Shown: positions 1 to 6,203 of the stretch, in pieces | How positions within the stretch are numbered: the first letter of the stretch is position 1 | Layout: each line of letters starts with the position of its first letter | DNA from: Candidatus Acetothermia bacterium | Lineage (GTDB): Bacteria; Bipolaricaulota; Bipolaricaulia; UBA7950 | Assembly (NCBI GenBank): GCA_003535305.1 | Contig: DOHL01000013.1 | Location: 1-8,658, forward strand | Reading direction: 5' to 3' | Length of the DNA: 8,658 nucleotides | The notes under the pieces: generated by a model | Seen by the model: the letters and a program-made list of their open reading frames with translations, nothing else | Databases searched by the model: none | Told to the model about the DNA's origin: nothing | Translations under genes and position numbers: made by a program

Positions 1-375
1 TGGATTCTCTTCTTTATGCGTAACTTCTTTACCACATTGCCGATTGAAGTGGAAGAGGCAGCAAGGATCGATGGAGCATCGGATTTCAATATCTTCTTCC
101 GAATAGTCCTGCCTATGTCCATCCCGGCATTGATATCAGCGGTGGTGTTGCAGTTTATGTGGGTGTGGAATGATTTCTTCCTTGCGCTGATCCTCATATT
201 TTCTCCTGATAAGATGCTTGCAACGCAACGCATTCCCCTGCTACGCGGTGTCTTCCTCGTCGACTGGGGGGTTCTCGCCGCCGGGACCATTCTGGTGATG
301 CTCGTTCCGATTATCGTCTTTGCACTATTACAGCGGTACTACATCAAAGGAATGATCGGTTGGGCTTCCAAATGA
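1..375 (+). CDS. Carbohydrate ABC transporter permease, MalG type (C-terminal part; 5' end outside window)
   Basis: This is the inner-membrane permease subunit of a binding-protein-dependent sugar importer (CUT1, MalG/GanQ-like). The frame is open from base 1, so 124 residues of a protein usually near 280 are visible. Residues 18-26 hold the EAA loop (EEAARIDGA), followed about ten residues later by a conserved I-V-L-P. This loop docks on the ATPase subunit. Two hydrophobic segments follow, at roughly residues 40-65 and 92-112, and the end is the short basic-aromatic tail QRYYIKGMIGWASK typical of MalG proteins. The stop codon overlaps the ATG of the next gene (ATGA), so the two are translationally coupled. 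The partners (binding protein, first permease, ATPase) must lie upstream or elsewhere. The substrate cannot be read from this fragment. The trehalose synthase and sugar kinase downstream suggest trehalose, maltose or a related alpha-glucoside. Confidence 0.93.
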   Translation, partial: WILFFMRNFFTTLPIEVEEAARIDGASDFNIFFRIVLPMSIPALISAVVLQFMWVWNDFFLALILIFSPDKMLATQRIPLLRGVFLVDWGVLAAGTILVMLVPIIVFALLQRYYIKGMIGWASK

Positions 376-1571
376 ACTTCAGGTTGGCAAAATCTGAACG
401 ACGAACATTGGAAAAACTTTATCGTCAGAGCAAAGACGGCTTTAGTGCACTGGCTACTGAGCTACGCACAGATAAGAGAGTCTTCCATCTGTACAATGCC
501 GGTGTAAAGAGCGGACGCATCCGCTTCGGCCTGTTCGGTCGCGATCTACTGATCGTCGCATTGATGCTGCAAAAACCGGTATTTATGAAGGAAGCGATCC
601 GTTTTGTCTGCGCCACACTGGGACAGGTCTATGATCCGGAGACAGGGGAGGAACCGGGGCGGGGGTTACACGAGTTCACCGATGTTGAGATGAAGGGGCG
701 TTCCACTCGCTACAATGCGGCCGAGGTCAGCCTGTTGCTGTTGATCGTCGCGGCAGACTACCAGGCAAAGACAGGCGAGGTCTCGTTGATCGTACAGGAG
801 CGGGATGCCCTTACTGCGGCGATCAATTATCTATACGCTCATCTGGAGGACGGGCTGTTCGTTGAGAATCCCGGCCGTTGCGGTGCGGATCGCTATGCAC
901 TACGCGTTACGTATTGGAAGGACTCAAAGCTTCCCCGGCGGGATCGGGATGAGCCTGCCTATCCTGTCGTCTACACCTTGGTGCAGGCGCAGGCGGTCGC
1001 TGCGTTGCGTGCGGCTGCGTTCCTTGCTTTACCGTTGGGGATGATCACCTGGTCGCAGAAACTGCGTATGGCCGCGGATAGAGCAGTGCGGCATCTTTTC
1101 ACCACACTGTGGGATAAGGCAAACGATTACCCGCTGATCGCTGTAGACGGCGATGGTGAGGTGTGCGGCATCTCCTCAGATGGGTTACATATGCTGGCTT
1201 ACTTAGAGCAAGAGGACCTACCGCCTGAGAAGCTCGCCGCAATTACCGCTAAAACGCACAGGCTTCTAACGCCGTATGGCTATCGGACCTACGCACCTGT
1301 CCAGCCGGGGTACGCGCCTGACAGTTATCATCTGGGTGCGATCTGGCCGTACGAGCAATTCTTCATCTTGCAAGGGGCACTTATCCACGGCCAACATGAG
1401 GTCGCAGCAGGCTCGGTGCGAATCATCTCCGCTCTGGAAAGGATCGGGTTCGCAGAATTGATCTATTGGGATGGTAGTAAATTGACAGCCAGTGGCTGCA
1501 ACCCGCAGCTGTGGTCGCTCGCTTATCCGCAAGCGGTTGATAGACTTTTCAGCGACCGTTTGCGGGAATAA
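372..1571 (+). CDS. Debranching-enzyme-like (alpha/alpha)6 glycoside hydrolase (GDB1/GH133-like)
   Basis: This is a 399-residue cytosolic protein without a signal peptide. It resembles the amylo-alpha-1,6-glucosidase part of glycogen-debranching enzymes and related six-hairpin hydrolases. Landmarks in order: FGRD (55-58), EPGRGLHE (94-101), YNAAE (115-119), WKDS (182-185), SYHLGAIWPYE (318-328), ELIYWD (362-367) and GCNPQLWS (375-382). From memory of the family, these correspond to FGRDS, PGKILHE, Y-x-x-V-D-A-T-P-L, WKDS, SYHNGSVWPHD, ELF and CSPQAW. Two conserved Asp positions appear as Glu here (E119, E328). The protein lacks the N-terminal domain of full debranching enzymes, so a small glucoside may be its substrate; that is inference. 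The ATG at 372 is preferred because it overlaps the permease stop as ATGA. A TTG at 360 has AAAGGA seven bases upstream and would add four residues. The gene sits between a sugar permease and a trehalose synthase. Confidence 0.8.
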   Translation: MNFRLAKSERRTLEKLYRQSKDGFSALATELRTDKRVFHLYNAGVKSGRIRFGLFGRDLLIVALMLQKPVFMKEAIRFVCATLGQVYDPETGEEPGRGLHEFTDVEMKGRSTRYNAAEVSLLLLIVAADYQAKTGEVSLIVQERDALTAAINYLYAHLEDGLFVENPGRCGADRYALRVTYWKDSKLPRRDRDEPAYPVVYTLVQAQAVAALRAAAFLALPLGMITWSQKLRMAADRAVRHLFTTLWDKANDYPLIAVDGDGEVCGISSDGLHMLAYLEQEDLPPEKLAAITAKTHRLLTPYGYRTYAPVQPGYAPDSYHLGAIWPYEQFFILQGALIHGQHEVAAGSVRIISALERIGFAELIYWDGSKLTASGCNPQLWSLAYPQAVDRLFSDRLRE

Positions 1572-1629
1572 GAAATCATAACGCAGAAGAAAGACGAGAA
1601 ATTCAATATAATTGATCTTGAGGTGATCG

Positions 1630-2844
1630 ATGAATACGAAAATTGACAATTATACCAGCTTTGTCGGAGAAGAGTGTATAGCCGGAATCAGAGATCTGGC
1701 AAAAGATCTTCAAGGAACCACGCTCCTCCATGTAAATTCCACGTCGAGCGGCGGGGGAGTAGCAGAGATGCTCCATCGCCTGCTTCCTCTCTTTTCCGAT
1801 CTCGGACTGAAGACGCGCTGGGAGGTCCTTGCAGGAACCCCTCTCTTCTTTCAGACGACGAAGACGATGCACAACGCATTACAAGGGAGAGACCTTCCGC
1901 TCACAGCGGAGATGAAGCGAGAATACGAAGCAGTAAATCGCCGTAACGCCGAACGGATTGACTTGACAGCTGATGTGGTGGTGATCCATGATCCGCAGCC
2001 GGCTCCGTTTATCTCATATCGGTCCAAGAAGGAGAGCAGTTGGTTTTGGCGCTGTCACATCGACCTTTCTCATCCCAATTCTGGTGTTTGGCAATTTCTA
2101 CTGGAATATGCCAAATTATACGATGTTGCCATCTTCTCCAGCCATAAATTCGTCTCCGATCTTGGATTACTCGTCGCCATCGTGGCACCGTCAATCGATC
2201 CGCTCGCCGAGAAAAACATCGATCTGACGCACGAACAGATCGAGGCCGTCTATGCCCGATACGAGATTCCCCGCGACAAATCGATTCTTCTTCAAGTCTC
2301 CCGCTTCGATATTTTCAAGGATCCCCTGGGAGTGATCGAGGTTTATAACCGTGTCAAGAAACAATGCGACTGTCGACTAATATTAGCCGGCGGAGGAGCT
2401 GCCGACGACCCTGAGGGCGAAGCATTTATTGCGCAAGTGCGCGAGCAAGCGTCCCTTGATCCGCAGATTCACATCCTTCCCCCACAAGGGCAGACGCAGC
2501 TTACGGATGTGGAGATCAATGCTCTTCAGCGGGGCGCGGATATCATCATCCAGAAATCATTGCGTGAGGGGTTCGCCCTCACCGTTACCGAGGCATTATG
2601 GAAAAAGAAGCCGGTAGTTGCCACCGCTGTCGGTGGAATTCCCCGCCAGGTGATCGACGGTAAGACCGGTTTTCTCAGCGATTCGATTACGGATACAACG
2701 AGCAAAGTTCTCCGGTTACTTCACGACCGGCAACTCGCTGTTGCTCTGGGAATGGCCGGCTACAAACATGTGCGGGATAATTTCCTTATCACCCGCCATT
2801 TAGAGGACTACTTGCGGTTGATGACGCTGATAGCCAGGAGGTAA
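1630..2844 (+). CDS. treT: Trehalose synthase (NDP-glucose:glucose glucosyltransferase), TreT type, GT4
   Basis: TreT joins glucose to the glucose of ADP- or UDP-glucose to give trehalose. The reaction is reversible, so it can also split imported trehalose into NDP-glucose and glucose. The 404-residue length is normal for the family. The N-terminal Rossmann domain has the glycine-rich loop GGGVAEML (41-48) and, further on, the run WFWRCHIDLS, both strongly TreT-like. The C-terminal domain has the phosphate-binding S-R-F-D-x-F-K-D-P stretch (R225, K230) and the GT-B E-x7-E motif (E313, E321) in REGFALTVTEAL. The tail NFLITRHLEDYL also matches the archaeal and thermophile TreT ending. GAGGTGA at 1620-1626 is the ribosome-binding site, three bases from the ATG. 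The gene is 58 bp after the hydrolase and 12 bp before the ROK kinase, so it is probably in the same operon. In Thermococcus and Pyrococcus, treT sits with malEFGK-type transporter genes, which supports a trehalose/maltose role here. Confidence 0.9.
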   Translation: MNTKIDNYTSFVGEECIAGIRDLAKDLQGTTLLHVNSTSSGGGVAEMLHRLLPLFSDLGLKTRWEVLAGTPLFFQTTKTMHNALQGRDLPLTAEMKREYEAVNRRNAERIDLTADVVVIHDPQPAPFISYRSKKESSWFWRCHIDLSHPNSGVWQFLLEYAKLYDVAIFSSHKFVSDLGLLVAIVAPSIDPLAEKNIDLTHEQIEAVYARYEIPRDKSILLQVSRFDIFKDPLGVIEVYNRVKKQCDCRLILAGGGAADDPEGEAFIAQVREQASLDPQIHILPPQGQTQLTDVEINALQRGADIIIQKSLREGFALTVTEALWKKKPVVATAVGGIPRQVIDGKTGFLSDSITDTTSKVLRLLHDRQLAVALGMAGYKHVRDNFLITRHLEDYLRLMTLIARR

Positions 2845-2856
2845 GGAGGAAAAGCG

Positions 2857-3951
2857 ATGGAATACATCGGTGCAATTGATTTAGGAGCGACAAAGGTCAC
2901 CGCAGTGATCGCCGATATAAATGGTAACATCGTCATCCGGCTGAAAGAGGCGATTCAGACTGAAGGAAACAAGTTCACCCCCTGGCGCGATGGAATCGGC
3001 TATCACAAAATAGCCGATCAGCTTATTTCTATGCTGCGCCGCGCAATCAGCGAAAGCACAGTCTCTGGTATCAAAGCGATCGGCATCGGCTCGGCCGGAC
3101 CGCTCAGTGACGGCGCTATTATAAACCCGCCGAATATAAAGTTACGGCGTCCCTCTTCTGCGTGCGCAACAGCGCCGTTATATGTTCCACTCGTCGACCC
3201 ATTGGTCGCTGAGTTTGACTGTCGTGTTGCGCTGGAAAACGACTGCACGGCAGCTATCCTGGGAGAAGTCTATTACGGTGCGGGAAAGGATGTCAAAGAT
3301 AAGCGCTCGCTCCATCTCGTTTATGTAACTTTAAGCACTGGGTTTGGCGCCGGTGTATGGAACGGCCGTCTTTTACGCGGCAAGGAGGGGAACGCCGCTG
3401 AAATAGGACATTTTTTCGTCAAAGAAGATGGTCTGCGCTGTGGGTGTGGAAATTACGGTTGCGCTGAGGCTTATGTCTCTGGCCGGGGGATGGAGAAGAA
3501 CGCGCGCATGCGGATGGTAAATGAGAAGCTGGGCTGTCAAAGTAATTATGGCGCTGCGCTCCGATCGCTTGCTCTTGCTGCTGCTGAGAAAGAAGGTTTT
3601 GCCAAAGAGGTAGATCTGTATCCATGGCAGCTTTTAAATTTTATCACTCCATCGATCATATTTGCTGCCGCACATGCCGGCGATCGATTGGCACAGGCGG
3701 TCATCGATGATAGTTGCCGTTACGGAGGAATTGCGTTGGCCAATATCGCCAATGCCTATGATCCACAGATAATTACCAGTGGTGGAGGTATCATGCTCAA
3801 CCACCCACAGTTACTGGCCCGAATTCGCGATGAGATGGTCAAACATCTTAATGTCAGCGCTCCGAAAGTGGTTCTTACTCCGTTGGGTGAGCATGTGGTA
3901 GAATATGGCGCAATCGTTCTTGCTTGGCAGCTGGTGTCATGTCAACCTTAA
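2857..3951 (+). CDS. ROK-family sugar kinase (probable glucokinase)
   Basis: This is a cytosolic ATP-dependent hexose kinase of the ROK family, 364 residues against a usual 300-330. The phosphate-binding motif D-x-G-x-T-K is at residues 8-13, and the catalytic Asp is D129 in ALENDC. A second nucleotide-binding loop is STGFGAG. The structural zinc site is complete: E182-x-G-H185 followed by C195-G-C197-G-x-x-G-C202-A-E204. There is no N-terminal winged-helix domain, so it is an enzyme and not a NagC/XylR-type repressor. GGAGGA at 2845-2850 starts directly after the treT stop, and the 12-base gap implies co-transcription. Phosphorylating the glucose released by TreT or the hydrolase to glucose-6-phosphate is the most economical role; mannose or N-acetylglucosamine cannot be excluded. 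The final residues (around VSCQP) are encoded inside the terminal repeat of a MITE-like element, so the native C-terminus may have been replaced. Confidence 0.9.
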   Translation: MEYIGAIDLGATKVTAVIADINGNIVIRLKEAIQTEGNKFTPWRDGIGYHKIADQLISMLRRAISESTVSGIKAIGIGSAGPLSDGAIINPPNIKLRRPSSACATAPLYVPLVDPLVAEFDCRVALENDCTAAILGEVYYGAGKDVKDKRSLHLVYVTLSTGFGAGVWNGRLLRGKEGNAAEIGHFFVKEDGLRCGCGNYGCAEAYVSGRGMEKNARMRMVNEKLGCQSNYGAALRSLALAAAEKEGFAKEVDLYPWQLLNFITPSIIFAAAHAGDRLAQAVIDDSCRYGGIALANIANAYDPQIITSGGGIMLNHPQLLARIRDEMVKHLNVSAPKVVLTPLGEHVVEYGAIVLAWQLVSCQP

Positions 3952-4078
3952 TTTATCGGACTACTTGAATCGTCATTCCTGCCCCTGCCTGCACAGGGAC
4001 AGGCTTAGCAGGAATCCATAGCCTAGTTTAATAGACTCCGGATCAAGCTCAGAATAACATCTTACACTTGACATGACA
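3935..4078. mobile_element. MITE-like palindromic element with 11-bp terminal inverted repeats and a possible CTAG target duplication
   Basis: TGTCATGTCAA at 3935-3945 is the exact reverse complement of TTGACATGACA at 4068-4078. The outer flanks are CTGG (3931-3934) and CTAG (4079-4082), so the match runs 14 of 15 bases. That is what a 4-bp CTAG target duplication with one later mutation would look like. The interior has no gene. It contains a nested hairpin: ATTCCTGC (3975-3982) pairs with GCAGGAAT (4008-4015), and inside it GCCTG (3987-3991) pairs with CAGGC (4000-4004). The element lies between the convergent ROK kinase and pfkA genes, where its folded RNA could also end transcription. No transposase is present. 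Confidence 0.5.
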
Positions 4079-4092
4079 CTAGTGAAATCAGA

Positions 4093-5064
4093 TCAACTGG
4101 CGACAGAATAAACGAGTCTGTATAACGCAAGATCGACATTGGTCGCGACGTGCTCGATCTCTGCCAGGGGAATAGTAGCAATTCTTCCTTGCGTAAGGGC
4201 CGTCATCTTCCCTGATATGCCTTCAACTAATGACTCTATCGCCATCGCCCCGAAGCGGGAGGCAAGGATCCGGTCGAATGCAGTGGGAGATCCTCCCCGT
4301 TGGAGATGGCCGAGAATGGTCAACCGGATTTCCAGGTCAGTCTTCTTGCGTAAGAATTCACTGATCACCCGACCGGCTGAGCCTTCTGCGCAGAACCCTT
4401 CGGCAACGGCGATGATCGAATGGCGCTTGCCTATCTGGCGGCCGCTGTCGATCAGCGCGTAGATTTCGTCGAATGAAACCTTTACTTCTGGAATGAGAAC
4501 GATCTCCGCTCCGCCGGCAAGGCCGCTCATCAGCGCAATATACCCTGATCTTCTCCCCATTACTTCCACAACGAAGACCCGCTCGTGCGAATAAGCAGTA
4601 TCACGAATCTTGTTCAACGCATCTACGGCCGTATTGAGCGCTGTATCGACTCCGATAGCCATCGTTGTGCCGGGGATGTCATTGTCGATCGACGCAGGGA
4701 TACCGATCGTCGCTACGCCGTGTTCATGCATTGCGCGCGCCCCTTTAAGCGACCCATCGCCGCCGATTACGATGAGGCCATCCATACCCTGCTCAGCGAT
4801 AGTGGCAACAGCGCTCTTCTGCCCGTCTAAGGTAAGGAAACTCGCGGCACGGGCAGTACGCAGGATTGTTCCTCCACGTTCGATTATCCCCCCTGCAGCG
4901 CGGTTATCCAGCGGGACAACATCTCCGTCGATCAGCCCTCTAAATCCGCGTTGGATCCCCAATATCTCAGCGCCAATTTCGCTTCCTTTCCGTACTATCA
5001 CCCTGATAGCAGCATTCATCCCTGGGGCATCTCCGCCGCTGGTCAATAGTCCAATTCGTTTCAT
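4093..5064 (-). CDS. pfkA: ATP-dependent 6-phosphofructokinase
   Basis: This glycolytic enzyme makes fructose-1,6-bisphosphate from fructose-6-phosphate and ATP. The 323 residues align with E. coli PfkA numbering without a gap over the first half. The nucleotide loop is TSGGDAPGMN (8-17) and the GGDGS motif is at 101-105. Gly104 marks the ATP type; PPi-dependent enzymes have Asp there. The catalytic base is D127 in SIDND, R162 and MGRRSG (169-174) contact the substrate, E222 is in AEGF, and the LGHLQRGGSP segment is near 251. R21, R25, R154, E187 and K213 sit at allosteric-site positions, so ADP/PEP regulation is plausible. Residue 124 is Ala, neither the Gly of ATP enzymes nor the Lys of PPi enzymes. 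The ATG at 5064 is chosen because AAGGAG lies just before it; a TTG at 5079 would put that site inside the gene. The enzyme is functionally downstream of the sugar kinase operon it faces. Confidence 0.96.
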   Translation of the reverse strand: MKRIGLLTSGGDAPGMNAAIRVIVRKGSEIGAEILGIQRGFRGLIDGDVVPLDNRAAGGIIERGGTILRTARAASFLTLDGQKSAVATIAEQGMDGLIVIGGDGSLKGARAMHEHGVATIGIPASIDNDIPGTTMAIGVDTALNTAVDALNKIRDTAYSHERVFVVEVMGRRSGYIALMSGLAGGAEIVLIPEVKVSFDEIYALIDSGRQIGKRHSIIAVAEGFCAEGSAGRVISEFLRKKTDLEIRLTILGHLQRGGSPTAFDRILASRFGAMAIESLVEGISGKMTALTQGRIATIPLAEIEHVATNVDLALYRLVYSVAS

Positions 5065-5067
5065 GTT

Positions 5068-5073
5068 CTCCTT
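5068..5073 (-). promoter_or_regulatory. Ribosome-binding site of pfkA (decides the start)
   Basis: AAGGAG on the minus strand lies three bases before the ATG at 5064. It would be coding sequence if the upstream TTG at 5079 were used, so it supports the shorter 323-residue protein, which is also the standard family N-terminus (MKRIGLLTSGG). Confidence 0.75.
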
Positions 5074-5209
5074 GGGCAATTATTTAACCACAAAAACCAA
5101 ACGGGTTTATAAGATTCATCCCAGATTATGTATTAACCGCAGACCTATCCCGTCGAAAGACGGGAGATCGCAAAGAAAGATATTAAAATAATAACTACTC
5201 AGGTTATTA
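5074..5209. other. pfkA upstream spacer with a GAAA-capped hairpin
   Basis: This is the non-coding, partly A+T-rich leader and promoter side of pfkA. The clearest structure is a perfect 7-bp stem: TCCCGTC (5148-5154), GAAA (5155-5158), GACGGGA (5159-5165). No T-run follows on either strand, so a simple intrinsic terminator is unlikely. The flanks (taaccgcaga before it, atcgcaaagaaag after it) read like one older sequence into which the hairpin was inserted; this is an impression only. On the pfkA strand there are -10-like TATAAA and CATAAT hexamers but no matching -35 at good spacing, so I do not place a promoter. Confidence 0.4.
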
Positions 5210-5401
5210 GGCCTGCCCCGGCCGCAGGCCCAGGGGTTCACGGTTCAATGTTCATAGTTGAGGCATAGGGATTTCAAAGTGCAGAACGCAAAGGGTAGAG
5301 TCTTCAGCCTTCAGTCTTCAAGAAGTGTTGTTTATGGTCATTGTTTTCTAACTGTGAACCGTGAACCCCGGAACTTTGAACCCCTGCCTGCGGCAGACAG
5401 G
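5210..5401. repeat. Intergenic inverted-repeat element with terminal hairpins and alternative right arms
   Basis: The left end is a hairpin, GGCCTGC (5210-5216) with GCAGGCC (5224-5230). The right end is a near-perfect palindrome at 5383-5401 (CCTGCCTGC, G, GCAGACAGG; eight of nine pairs). Inside, GGGGTTCACGGTTCA (5233-5247) is the exact reverse complement of 5355-5369. A second right arm, TGAACCCCTG (5377-5386), is the exact reverse complement of 5231-5240. The right side is made of short GAACC-containing units at irregular spacing. The middle holds a cttcag-rich stretch near 5301-5319. No coding function is seen. The layout fits a dispersed repeat family; genome-wide copy number is unknown. 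Confidence 0.6.
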
Positions 5402-5469
5402 TCTGTGGTTTTATTAACGCATGTTTTGGGTTCATTGAATTCGTTGGTTCATGCGACAGCGTACATTAG

Positions 5470-5520
5470 TTGATCGTTTTTGATTAACTGTTGATTTTCT
5501 TCAACAGAAAAGATTATCAT
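5470..5520 (+). promoter_or_regulatory. Candidate promoter with phased TTGAT repeats before the DUF47 gene (PhoP-box-like)
   Basis: TTGAT occurs at 5470-5474, 5480-5484 and 5491-5495, spaced 10 and 11 bases apart, so all copies would lie on one face of the helix. The third copy forms part of a possible -35 (TTGATT, 5491-5496), and TATCAT (5515-5520) is a five-of-six -10 match with an 18-base spacer. A 7-bp inverted repeat, CTGTTGA (5488-5494) with TCAACAG (5501-5507), also overlaps the -35. Transcription would start near 5527 and leave a leader of about 30 bases. Direct hexamer-like repeats with about 11-bp period are how PhoB/PhoP-type regulators bind, which suits a phosphate-transport gene. 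The regulator itself is inference. Confidence 0.4.
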
Positions 5521-5558
5521 TAAGGACGGTAAAAAGCAAAACTCTTGCGGGGTGAATA

Positions 5559-6203
5559 ATGGCATTTTGGCGAAAATCAAAAGAAGTGGAACGACGTCTT
5601 GGCGATCACATGGAACTGGTAGAGAAATCTCTGTTTAATTTCCAGCAGGGAATGATCGCCTACTGTGATGGCAAAGAGATGGAGATGGTGGGTGAGTTTG
5701 CCTCCAAGACCCATCAACTGGAGAGCGAGGCTGATGATTTGCGGAGAAAGATAGAAAGCGAACTGTTGGGAGGAGCGTTATTGGCCAGTTCTCGCGGCGA
5801 TATATTGGAGATCATCGAACATGCGGATCGCTTGGCCAATTCAGGTGAATCTGTTCTCAACTATATTCTACTCCAACAGGTACAGGTCCCTGCTTCTTTG
5901 AAACCACTGCTGCGCGAAATGACGGATCTGTCAGTTCAGGTGGTTCAGGAGATAAAGCAGGCGATCCAACTTATGTTTACCGACATGCGCCGCGCCCTTG
6001 TCCACACCGAGACGGTAGAGAAAATAGAGAGTAAGATCGACCGCCAAGAGAAAGAATTCATCCGCGATCTATTCAATATGAATATCGATTTGGCAGAAAA
6101 ATTACTCATCCGCGGTGTGGTGGAGAAGATGACAAAGATCTCTGATCGGGCGGAAGACCTTGCCGATATAATCAATCGTGTAGTTGCTCAGCGAAGCGTG
6201 TAG
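5559..6203 (+). CDS. DUF47 / PhoU-like phosphate-transport accessory protein
   Basis: This 214-residue, all-helical, highly charged cytosolic protein belongs to the DUF47 (TIGR00153, PhoU-related) family, which regulates or assists PiT-type phosphate permeases. Family features are visible: a short basic N-terminus (MAFWRKSKEVE), a first long helix with HMELVEKSLFNF, and the central run H-Q-L-E-S-E-A-D-D-L-R-R-K. GDILEIIEHADRLANSGE (about 87-104) follows, and the protein ends in a helix with KISDRAEDLADIINRVV. The E/D-rich heptads EAD and RAEDLAD correspond to the metal-binding ExxxD pattern of PhoU proteins. GGGGTGA (5549-5555) is the ribosome-binding site, three bases before the ATG. The length matches the family. 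The gene faces a PiT permease, and their coding ends overlap by 16 bp, whereas the usual arrangement is one co-directional operon. That proximity still supports a joint role in phosphate uptake. Confidence 0.9.
   Translation: MAFWRKSKEVERRLGDHMELVEKSLFNFQQGMIAYCDGKEMEMVGEFASKTHQLESEADDLRRKIESELLGGALLASSRGDILEIIEHADRLANSGESVLNYILLQQVQVPASLKPLLREMTDLSVQVVQEIKQAIQLMFTDMRRALVHTETVEKIESKIDRQEKEFIRDLFNMNIDLAEKLLIRGVVEKMTKISDRAEDLADIINRVVAQRSV

Noticed and set aside
1266..1649. A 127-codon leftward open frame over the end of the hydrolase gene
   Set aside because: It is antisense to conserved hydrolase motifs and runs through the treT ribosome-binding site; no recognisable domain.
5065..5079. Upstream TTG start for pfkA adding five residues
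   Set aside because: It would place the AAGGAG ribosome-binding site within the coding sequence. The ATG at 5064 gives the standard N-terminus.
4610..5191. A 193-codon rightward open frame opposite pfkA
   Set aside because: It is antisense to a fully conserved PfkA, is Pro/Ser/Ile-rich without motifs, and has no ribosome-binding site.
5258..5473. A 71-codon rightward open frame in the spacer before the DUF47 gene
   Set aside because: It lies almost wholly inside the inverted-repeat element and the promoter area. It has no ribosome-binding site, and its protein is a translation of repeat units.
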